Of a DNA stretch of 64,000 nt, positions 35,460 to 42,236 are shown piece after piece. Source of the DNA: Brachybacterium vulturis (GTDB lineage Bacteria > Actinomycetota > Actinomycetes > Actinomycetales > Dermabacteraceae); the NCBI RefSeq assembly GCF_002407185.1, contig NZ_CP023563.1, positions 1 to 64,000 on the forward strand, in the 5' to 3' direction. How positions within the stretch are numbered: the stretch's first letter is position 1; each line of letters opens with the position of its first letter. The translations under genes were made by a program, and so were the position numbers. A model generated the notes under the pieces. That model worked only from the letters and a program-made list of their open reading frames with translations. It searched no databases and had not been told where the DNA came from.

Positions 35460-36689
35460 TCACCGCACCGAACGGATGCGGAACACGGCGATGCCGCCCA
35501 GCGCGATGATCGTCGCGGCGGCGATGTACAGCTCGGCGTAGCCGGCCACGGTCAGGACCACCCATCCCACCAGCGGGGCGATGGGCAGGTGCTGGGCCGA
35601 GTTCACGATGCCCAGATCGCGGGCCCGGGTCGCGGGATCGGGCAGCAGATCCGTCAGCAGCGCCTGGTCGACGGAGAGGAACAGCCCGTACCCCAGCCCC
35701 AGCAGCACCGCGGCGATGAGGCTGCTCGGCCAGGTCGGCACCAGCGCGAGCGTGAGCGCGGCGATGGCTTGCAGGCCTGCGCTGATCGCGACCAGCACTT
35801 TTCGTGCGCGCCACCGGTCGGTCAGCACCCCGCCGGCCCAGGAGGCGGTCGCGCTGGCGCCGAGGTAGGTGAGGGTGAGCACCAGCAGGCCGCTCTCGGG
35901 GCGGGGCAGGTGCAGCACATCGGCCAGGAAGAAGAGCAGGTAGGTGGTGCCCACCAGGTTCCCGGCGTTCACCAGCACCCGGGAGATCCCCGCCCAGCCC
36001 AGATCTCGGTAGCCGCGCAGCGCCTCGGGCCTCCAGCGCCACATCCTCGGGCGACGGACACCCTCGGAAGGGGCCTGCTCCTCGAATATCAGCAGGAACG
36101 GCAGCGGTGCGAGCAGGGCGAGCCCGGCGATCACCGCCCAGCTCGCGCGGATCCCGGTCACCAGCTCGGTGACGATGATCATCCCGGCCGCGAGCGCGAT
36201 CACCTGCGGCAGCCCCATCGCCGCGGAGGCCCGGCCCCGCTGCGCGGGCGGGACCCGGTCCGCGATGATCGCCGAGAGGGAGACGAGCACCGAGGCCTGG
36301 CCGAGAGCCACGACGCCGAGCAGCACCGCCGCGCCTCGCAGCGACGTCTGAAATCCGACCCCGGCGAAGGCGGCGGTGGCCACCACGGTGCCGGCCAGGG
36401 CCCAGGTGCGTCGGCGGCCGAACCGGTTCCGGGTCCGGTCGCACAGCCAGCCGATCACCGGGACGCCGATCACCATGATCGCGGCCATCTCGGCGATCAG
36501 GAACGAGCCGACGGCGACCTTCTCGGCGGGGTCGATGGCGCTGGCCAGGTGCACCACCATGAACTGTCCCGGCAGCATCACCAGCAGCCAGAACCCGAAC
36601 CAGGCCAGCGCGAACAGCACCAGCCAGGCCCCGCTCACCGGGGCCAGCCGCGCTGCCGGCTGCGGCGGGGCACCTGCCGCGATGTCCAT
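35460..36689 (-). CDS. MFS sugar transporter
   Basis: A 409-residue, 12-span major-facilitator protein. Cytoplasmic basic loops such as CDRTRNRFGRRR (the conserved MFS loop 2-3 motif) and DRWRARK (its second-half counterpart) are visible. The ATG at 36689 lies 2 bases after the GH1 stop, so the two are translationally coupled; an upstream in-frame extension overlaps GH1 and was rejected. It probably imports the sulfated glycoside used by the flanking GH1 and sulfatase, rather than relying on an ABC importer. The assignment is by context. Confidence 0.9.
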   Translation of the reverse strand: MDIAAGAPPQPAARLAPVSGAWLVLFALAWFGFWLLVMLPGQFMVVHLASAIDPAEKVAVGSFLIAEMAAIMVIGVPVIGWLCDRTRNRFGRRRTWALAGTVVATAAFAGVGFQTSLRGAAVLLGVVALGQASVLVSLSAIIADRVPPAQRGRASAAMGLPQVIALAAGMIIVTELVTGIRASWAVIAGLALLAPLPFLLIFEEQAPSEGVRRPRMWRWRPEALRGYRDLGWAGISRVLVNAGNLVGTTYLLFFLADVLHLPRPESGLLVLTLTYLGASATASWAGGVLTDRWRARKVLVAISAGLQAIAALTLALVPTWPSSLIAAVLLGLGYGLFLSVDQALLTDLLPDPATRARDLGIVNSAQHLPIAPLVGWVVLTVAGYAELYIAAATIIALGGIAVFRIRSVR

Positions 36690-36691
36690 GC

Positions 36692-38122
36692 TCAGGCCAT
36701 CCGGCGAGCGCGCATCACGTCGTGAAGCCACTGGAAGGACGCCTTCGGGGTGCGGGCGCCGGTCTCGAAGTCGACGTGCACGATCCCGAACCGCTGGGTG
36801 AAGCCCGCCGCCCATTCCCAGTTGTCCAGCAGCGACCACACGAAGTAGCCGCGCAGGTCGATCCCCTCGGCCTCGCCGCCGGGGGCGACGGCGGCGAGGG
36901 CGGTGCTGAGGTGGCTTCCGAGGTAGTCGATGCGGTCGGTGTCCTGGACCCGGCCGGTGACGCCTGGCTCCTCGGCGAAGCTGGCGCCGTTCTCGGTGAT
37001 GTACACCGGCGGCAGCACGTCCCCGTACCGCTGCTGCATCTCGCTGAGCGCAACACCGAAGTACTCCGGTGCGATCGGCCAGCCGAACCCGGTGGTGGGG
37101 TAACCCGCGAACGGTTCGAGGCGGAAGGGGAGGCCCGCCATCGCCTCGCTCGTCCCGTCGGGGCTGTGGCCCGTTCCTGCGCCGGCGGCGACCTTGGTGG
37201 GCATGTAGTAGTTCAGGCCAAAGAAGTCCAGCGGCTGGGCGATGGTCGCCAGGTCCGCCTCCGGCACGGCGGCGAAGGCGCCGAACAGCTCCTGGAGCTG
37301 GTCGGGGACCTCGGGGTAGTGCCCGAGCAGGATGGGGTCGGCGAAGATGCGGTTGTGCACGAGGTCGAAGAGGCCGGCCATGAGGGCGTCCTCCTCCCCG
37401 TCTCCGGCAGGCTGGACGGGTGAGTGGACGTTGGTGATGCCGACCGAGTCCGCGCCCGCGGCGCGCAGCGCCTGGGTGGCGAGGCCGTGGCCGAGCAGCT
37501 GGTGGTGCACTGCGGGGAGGGCGTCGAAGGTCAGGGCGCCGCCGGGGGCGTGCAGGTCCAGGGCGTAGCCGTTCAGGGTGACCGTGGCCGGTTCGTTCAG
37601 GGTGATCCAGTGATCGACCCGGTCGGCGAACCGCTCCCCCACCAGCGCGGCGAGGTCACCGAGCCGGGCCGCGGTGTCGCGGTCCAGCCATCCCTGCGCG
37701 TACTCCGCCGGCAGATCCCAGTGGGTGAGCGTGACGAACGGGGAGATGCCCGCCGCGTGCAGCTCGTCCAGGAGGCGGTCGTAGAACGCGACGCCCTCGG
37801 GGTCCAGGGGTCCGCGCCCCTCCGGCTGGAGCCGGGTCCAGCCCAGGGAGAAGCGGTACGCGTCGACGCCGAGCTCGGCCATCAGGGCGACGTCCTCGCG
37901 GTATCGGTGGACGTGATCGGCGGTGACCGCAGTGGTGGTGCCGTCCTGGATGCGACCGGGCTCCGCGCTGAAGCGGTCCCACACGCTGGCGGTGCGGCGC
38001 CCGGCGCGGGTCGCGCCCTCGATCTGCGCCGCCGCGGTCGCGGTGCCGACCACGAACGACGGGGGCAGCATCTGCCCGATCGAGGCGGCGTCGGAACGGC
38101 GGGGGCTGTGGTCGGACATCAT
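36692..38122 (-). CDS. GH1 beta-glycosidase
   Basis: A 476-residue family 1 glycoside hydrolase. The acid/base Glu177 lies in TLNEP (174-178) and the nucleophile Glu377 in YITENG (374-379). SFVVGTATAAAQIEG near the start is the usual family 1 opening. No signal peptide, so it is cytoplasmic. Two Met codons start the frame; AGGAG is better spaced for the second (38119). First gene of the GH1-MFS-sulfatase operon, divergent from the TetR gene. It should hydrolyse a beta-gluco-, galacto- or fucoside after or before desulfation; the sugar is not determinable here. Confidence 0.94.
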   Translation of the reverse strand: MMSDHSPRRSDAASIGQMLPPSFVVGTATAAAQIEGATRAGRRTASVWDRFSAEPGRIQDGTTTAVTADHVHRYREDVALMAELGVDAYRFSLGWTRLQPEGRGPLDPEGVAFYDRLLDELHAAGISPFVTLTHWDLPAEYAQGWLDRDTAARLGDLAALVGERFADRVDHWITLNEPATVTLNGYALDLHAPGGALTFDALPAVHHQLLGHGLATQALRAAGADSVGITNVHSPVQPAGDGEEDALMAGLFDLVHNRIFADPILLGHYPEVPDQLQELFGAFAAVPEADLATIAQPLDFFGLNYYMPTKVAAGAGTGHSPDGTSEAMAGLPFRLEPFAGYPTTGFGWPIAPEYFGVALSEMQQRYGDVLPPVYITENGASFAEEPGVTGRVQDTDRIDYLGSHLSTALAAVAPGGEAEGIDLRGYFVWSLLDNWEWAAGFTQRFGIVHVDFETGARTPKASFQWLHDVMRARRMA

Positions 38123-38132
38123 CGTCTCCTGT

Positions 38133-38154
38133 CTGCGGACAGCGACGTCCGCAG
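38133..38154. promoter_or_regulatory. Inverted repeat before GH1 gene
   Basis: CTGCGGAC (38133-38140) and GTCCGCAG (38147-38154) form a perfect 8-bp inverted repeat with a 6-base centre, 11 bases before the GH1 start on the minus strand. It could be a TetR operator half-site pair or an mRNA leader hairpin. Confidence 0.5.
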
Positions 38155-38169
38155 CGACTGCTCACACAG

Positions 38170-38185
38170 TGGGACACTCGTCCCA
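38170..38185. promoter_or_regulatory. Candidate TetR operator
   Basis: TGGGACACTCGTCCCA has 6-bp arms around ACTC and lies between the divergent TetR and GH1 genes. On the minus strand, TACACT preceded by TTGCTC 18 bases upstream is a likely GH1 promoter; the palindrome falls just downstream of its -10. Binding of the TetR protein would block the GH1-MFS-sulfatase operon. Confidence 0.5.
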
Positions 38186-38299
38186 GTTCGGGTAGTGTAA
38201 GAGGTCACACATCCGAAGAGCAAGCCTCGCGCCGCCCGCAGACCCCCGGTCCACCAGCGGCGACGGGCACCATCCACGGACGGCCGAGGAGGATGAGCC

Positions 38300-38920
38300 A
38301 TGGCCCGGACCCCGGTCGAGGAGCGCCGCCGCGCACTGATCGCCGCCGCCTTCCGGGTGGTCGCCTCGCAAGGGCTGAGCGCCGCCTCGACCCGGGCGAT
38401 CGTCGCCGAGGCCGGGATGTCGCTGGCGAGCTTCCACTACGCCTTCGAGTCCCGCGACGAGCTGATCGACCTGCTGATCACCGAGGTGCTGGCGAACGAG
38501 GAGAAGGCGGTGCTGCCCGCCGTCCTCACCGGCAAGACGCTGGTGGAGCTGCTCACGGAGGGCCTGATGGGCTACCTGGATCATCTGCGGGCCGACCCCC
38601 TCCACGAGCAGGCGATGCTCGAGCTGACGCAGTACGCCCTGCGCGCCCGGCCCCCGCTCGCCCGTGAGCTCTACGCGCAGTACACCCGCATCGCGGCCGT
38701 CTCGCTGGAGCTGGCCGCGGAGCAGACCGGCCACTGCTGGACGGTTCCTCTGCCCACGGCCGCGAAGCTCCTGGTCTCCCTCACCGACGGCCTGACCCTG
38801 AGCTGGCTGGTGGACCGCGATGACGCCCGCGCCGAGGAGATCGTGGCCGCCGCCGCGCGCGCGGTGGCGGCGCTCGCGCAGCCGATGCCGGCGCCCGGGG
38901 CGAGCGAGGAGCCCTCATGA
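38300..38920 (+). CDS. TetR-family regulator
   Basis: A 206-residue TetR repressor. The HTH (STRAIVAEAGMSLASFHYAF) covers residues about 32-51 and is followed by an alpha-helical ligand domain. GAGGA precedes the ATG. It is divergent from the GH1 operon and overlaps the FGE gene by four bases (ATGA), so regulator and sulfatase-activating enzyme are made together. The likely role is to control the sulfated-glycoside operon across the intergenic palindromes. Confidence 0.93.
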   Translation: MARTPVEERRRALIAAAFRVVASQGLSAASTRAIVAEAGMSLASFHYAFESRDELIDLLITEVLANEEKAVLPAVLTGKTLVELLTEGLMGYLDHLRADPLHEQAMLELTQYALRARPPLARELYAQYTRIAAVSLELAAEQTGHCWTVPLPTAAKLLVSLTDGLTLSWLVDRDDARAEEIVAAAARAVAALAQPMPAPGASEEPS

Positions 38921-39957
38921 CCAATCGGCAGGAGAGCCCGGGCTTCGCCTCAGGGCTCGGACCACCGCAGGAGCCGGCCGGATGCGGCTGCCATCCGCCG
39001 GGCAGGGCCCGCTCCCGCACCGTCGGCCCCGCGCCTGCACCCGCGGCACCGCACAGCTCAGCGGCGCCGCACGGCTCTGGGCCGTCGGGCACCGGCGAGC
39101 ACCTCGTTCCCCAGGTCACGATCCCCGCCGGCTCCTTCGTGATGGGGGATTCCTCGGGGGATCGCCATCCGGTCGATGGCGAGGTCCCGTTGCACGAGGT
39201 CGCGCTCGAGGCCTTCACGATGGACGCCACCACCGTGACCAACGACGACTTCGCCCGCTTCACGAGCGCGACCGGGTACGTCACCGAGGCGGAGAGCTTC
39301 GGCGTCTCCGCGGTGTTCCACTTGGCGGTCTCCGCGCCCCCGCAGGACCTGGGCGGTCGCTCCCCGGCGACGCCGTGGTGGATCGGCGTGCGCGGCGCGG
39401 ACTGGCGGCACCCGGGAGGGCGCGACTCGAGCATTGATGACCTGGGCACTCATCCGGTCACGCACGTCAGCTGGCACGACGCCCTCGCCTACTGCGATTG
39501 GGCGGGGCGCCGGCTCCCGACAGAGGCGGAATGGGAGTACGCGGCGCGCGGCGGGCTCGACCGGGCAACGTACCCTTGGGGGGACGAGGAGGTCGACCAC
39601 GGGGGGTGGCGCGCCAATATCTGGCAGGGAACCTTCCCGACATCCAACACGGTCGAGGACGGGTTCGCGACCACGGCCCCGGCCCGGTGGTTCGCACCCA
39701 ACAGCTTTGGCATCTGGCAGTCCGTCGGCAACGTGTGGGAGTGGTGCGCGGACTGGTTCTCCCCGAACTACTACCGGGCCTCGCCCCGCGAGGATCCCCG
39801 CGGTCCCGCGACCGGGCGCGGCCGGGTGATGCGCGGCGGGAGCTACCTGTGCCACGCCTCGTACTGCAACCGCTACCGCAATTCCGCCCGCTCCCAGAAC
39901 ACCCCGGACTCCTCGATGGGCAACGCCGGATTCCGCACGGTGGGCATCTCCGGGTAG
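38917..39957 (+). CDS. Formylglycine-generating enzyme
   Basis: A 346-residue FGE/SUMF1 protein. It converts the sulfatase CxPxR cysteine into formylglycine with oxygen and copper. The two active cysteines are Cys312 and Cys317 in LCHASYCNRYR; family segments IPAGSFVMGD, VTHVSWHDALAYCDWAGRRLPTEAEWEYAARGG-like region and GNVWEWCADWF are all present. A Pro/Ala-rich N-terminus of about 60 residues precedes the fold and is not a signal peptide. It overlaps TetR by ATGA. Its substrate is surely the sulfatase at 33649-35448, whose site lies at Cys49. Confidence 0.94.
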   Translation: MTNRQESPGFASGLGPPQEPAGCGCHPPGRARSRTVGPAPAPAAPHSSAAPHGSGPSGTGEHLVPQVTIPAGSFVMGDSSGDRHPVDGEVPLHEVALEAFTMDATTVTNDDFARFTSATGYVTEAESFGVSAVFHLAVSAPPQDLGGRSPATPWWIGVRGADWRHPGGRDSSIDDLGTHPVTHVSWHDALAYCDWAGRRLPTEAEWEYAARGGLDRATYPWGDEEVDHGGWRANIWQGTFPTSNTVEDGFATTAPARWFAPNSFGIWQSVGNVWEWCADWFSPNYYRASPREDPRGPATGRGRVMRGGSYLCHASYCNRYRNSARSQNTPDSSMGNAGFRTVGISG

Positions 39958-39975
39958 CGATGCTCATGAGCATCG
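39958..39975. repeat. Perfect 18-bp palindrome after the FGE stop
   Basis: CGATGCTCATGAGCATCG begins on the base after the stop codon. It has 9-bp arms and no spacer. It could act as an RNA 3' end structure or as a protein site. The following 240 bases up to the next gene show no convincing coding sequence. Confidence 0.5.
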
Positions 39976-40215
39976 TCGCCGTGCTCCGCGACCAGAACCC
40001 ACCCCATGATCGTGCCGCCCGGCGGGACCGGCCGGCGATGCAGGGCCGGATGCCGCGCAGTCACATCCCCCGAGGGCAGCGTCCACATTTCGTACGGCGC
40101 CGCTGGCGAGTGTCGGAGCCCCTGTGCACAATTGCTGACGCGCAAGCCTCGCACCCACAGCACAGCCCCTGTGCGGGCTCTACGGATTGGAGATGCCTTG
40201 TTCCCTTCACGAGAC

Positions 40216-40500
40216 ATGATGGACGGTGTCGAGCGTCTCCTCGAACGCGATCGCGTCCATCAGCTGCTGATCGACGCCCATCCCACGCTCGCTGATCGGA
40301 TCGAGATCGACGATGCGAACCCGTTGCTCAAGATCCCGACGGGGTTCGGAGGTGCGGTCGTCATGTGGAAGGGGGAGGTCGACGGGACCATCCGGTGGCG
40401 CCTGGCAGCTCCCGACGGGGAAGGGGTGAAGGTCCTCGAACCGGACTCGATCGAGGAGTTCCCTTGCCTGGTGGGCGAGGCGCTGGGCCTGAGGAACTGA
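40216..40500 (+). CDS. Small hypothetical protein
   Basis: About 94 residues (MMDGVERLLERDRVHQLLID onward), acidic, with a helical N-terminus and two short beta-rich segments (GGAVVMWKGEVDGTIRWRL). No signal peptide or membrane segment. I do not recognise a family. The frame has good codon use and a second Met one codon later. TTG at 40198 is an alternative start. It stands alone between the FGE gene and the AlbA_2 ATPase, and its context gives no function. Confidence 0.5.
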   Translation: MMDGVERLLERDRVHQLLIDAHPTLADRIEIDDANPLLKIPTGFGGAVVMWKGEVDGTIRWRLAAPDGEGVKVLEPDSIEEFPCLVGEALGLRN

Positions 40501-40649
40501 GCCGGGATGAATACGAGGGGTGGGCCCACGGGCCCACCTCAGATGCCTGCGGGAGGACCTGTCGGAATCCTCGCTGGCCGCCTGCGGAACGCCGGGGCAG
40601 CCGATCGTGGGGCGCTCTTCTGGCGCATACACATGCTCGAACTCGAATC

Positions 40650-40670
40650 TACTCTAAATAGTTTAGAGTA
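40650..40670. promoter_or_regulatory. Perfect palindrome at the AlbA_2 ATPase start
   Basis: Arms TACTCTAAA (40650-40658) and TTTAGAGTA (40662-40670) flank TAG, a perfect 9-bp inverted repeat that is very AT-rich in a GC-rich genome. It ends 5 bases before the ATG at 40676 and leaves no room for a ribosome site, so the gene may be read from a leaderless transcript with this site over its promoter or start. The protein's own C-terminal winged helix is a natural candidate to bind it. Confidence 0.65.
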
Positions 40671-40675
40671 GCTTC

Positions 40676-42091
40676 ATGTCGACCGCATACCTTCACGACC
40701 TCGCTGCAGCTCCGCCCGAGGACCGCCTGCAACGGCTCATCAGTGCTCCAGAGGACCAGTGGTTCGACCGGAAGTCCGCCCGTATCGCCCCCAAGGACCT
40801 CGCCCGGGCACTGGTCGCCTTCTCAAATGCCGAAGGCGGAACTGTCGTGATCGGCATCCGGGACGGAGCCTTCGACGCCGACCTGCTCTCGCCTGAGAAG
40901 GAGAACGCGATCCGCCAGACTGCGGTCGACTTCACCCTGCCACCGGTGCGGATGGAGATCAGCCAAATCGCTCTGGACAACGGGCGCTCGGTGCTCCGGC
41001 TCGACATCCCACCCAGCGAACACGTCCACGAGACCATCAGCGGAGAGGTCTACCTGCGCGTCGGCGACGAATCGAAGAAGCTCACCTACGCACAGCGTCG
41101 CGAGCTGGACTACGACCGAGGCAGCTCGCATTTCGAGCATGAGCCCGTCCACGAGATCACCCTGGGCGACCTGGTACCCGAGGAGTTCGCCCGCTACCGG
41201 TCCGTCATCGGCGCCACCGCCGATGACGCCACTGCGCTGCGGGCCCGGAGCCTGCTGCGTCGGGATGGGACCCTCACCCAGGCCGCCGCGCTGCTCTTCG
41301 CCGAGCACCCCCAGGAATGGCTGCCACAGGCCTTCGTGCGCGTGACCCGATTCAGCGATGACTCACCCGGCACTGGCAGCCGGCAGAACATGGAGTCGGG
41401 CAAGGACGAACGATTCGAGGGGCCGATCCCCCGCATCATCGACTCCGCCGCAGCCTGCGTAGAGTCGTGGATGCCGCATCGGCGTGCCCTCGGAACCAGC
41501 GGGAAGTTCTCCGATCAGCCCATCGTCCCCACGGATGCGTGGCTCGAAGGACTCGTCAACGCCGTCGTGCATCGCAGCTACTCGATGGCGGGAGACCACA
41601 TCCGTGTGAACATCTTCCCCTCGCGCATCGAGATCGAGAGCCCCGGCCGCTTCCCGGGTCTCGCGGACCCGACCAGACCCTTGGACATCGCGCGATATGC
41701 GCGCAATCCTCGGATCGCCCGAGTCTGCTCAGATCTCGGCATCACTCAGGAACGGGGCGAGGGCATCCGGCGTATCTTCGAGGAGATGCGTCTCGTCGGC
41801 CTCGCCGATCCCGAGTACCACCAGACCGGTGGAAGTGTGCAACTCAGCCTCACCACGCTGAGCAGATTGAGCGCCGAGCAGCAGGAATCCCTTCCCCGCG
41901 GAGCCGAAGAGATCCTGTCGATCCTCCGCCTTCACGGCCGCCCACTGGGCACCGGGGATATCGTCGAGGAATCCGGCCGTTCTCGGCCCTGGGTACGTGC
42001 ACGACTCGAGGAGCTGCGTGCCAGCGGGGTCGTCCATTGGGACGGACGATCTGCCCGCGATCCTCGCGCCGTGTGGTCACTTCCCTCATAG
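40676..42091 (+). CDS. Schlafen/AlbA_2-type ATP-binding protein
   Basis: A 471-residue protein. The N-terminal AlbA_2 (Schlafen-like) domain has the signature EDQWFDRKSARIAPKDLARALVAFSNAEGG-like stretch and VVIGIRDG. The C-terminal part has a GHKL-type ATP-binding segment (LEGLVNAVVHRSYSM, then RIEIESPGRFPG), and the last 60 residues form a winged helix (LGTGDIVEESGRSRPWVRARLEEL). This COG2865 family is predicted to be regulatory or defence-related; some members protect against phage. It has no operon partner. The start is defined by the ATG directly after a palindrome, without a ribosome site. Confidence 0.85.
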   Translation: MSTAYLHDLAAAPPEDRLQRLISAPEDQWFDRKSARIAPKDLARALVAFSNAEGGTVVIGIRDGAFDADLLSPEKENAIRQTAVDFTLPPVRMEISQIALDNGRSVLRLDIPPSEHVHETISGEVYLRVGDESKKLTYAQRRELDYDRGSSHFEHEPVHEITLGDLVPEEFARYRSVIGATADDATALRARSLLRRDGTLTQAAALLFAEHPQEWLPQAFVRVTRFSDDSPGTGSRQNMESGKDERFEGPIPRIIDSAAACVESWMPHRRALGTSGKFSDQPIVPTDAWLEGLVNAVVHRSYSMAGDHIRVNIFPSRIEIESPGRFPGLADPTRPLDIARYARNPRIARVCSDLGITQERGEGIRRIFEEMRLVGLADPEYHQTGGSVQLSLTTLSRLSAEQQESLPRGAEEILSILRLHGRPLGTGDIVEESGRSRPWVRARLEELRASGVVHWDGRSARDPRAVWSLPS

Positions 42092-42124
42092 GAAATTCAC
42101 CTGGTCCGCTGCTGCCCGAAGCTA

Positions 42125-42164
42125 CTCGCAGCTACTCGCAACAAGTGTTTCGAGTAGTTGCGAG
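42125..42164 (+). terminator. Hairpin with direct repeats after AlbA_2 ATPase gene
   Basis: CTCGCAGCTACTCG (42125-42138) pairs with CGAGTAGTTGCGAG (42151-42164), 14 bp with one G-T type mismatch and a 12-base loop. The left arm lies inside a direct repeat of GCTACTCGCA (42121-42130 and 42131-42140). It is 34 bases after the stop codon. No T-tract follows. It can serve as a terminator for both convergent genes. Confidence 0.55.
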
Positions 42165-42236
42165 CTGGGAGGCCTGGCGGTGACCACCCTGGCCGAACCA
42201 GCACCCTGGCTCCTCACGGGCACGTGCGGCCCCCGC

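Noticed and set aside
39873..40217. 114-residue minus-strand frame after the FGE gene
   Set aside because: No ribosome site or domain. It overlaps the end of the FGE gene, and the segment near VLVAEHGDD is too short to judge.
42121..42140. Tandem repeat as a CRISPR-like array
   Set aside because: Only two 10-base units without spacers. It is part of a hairpin.
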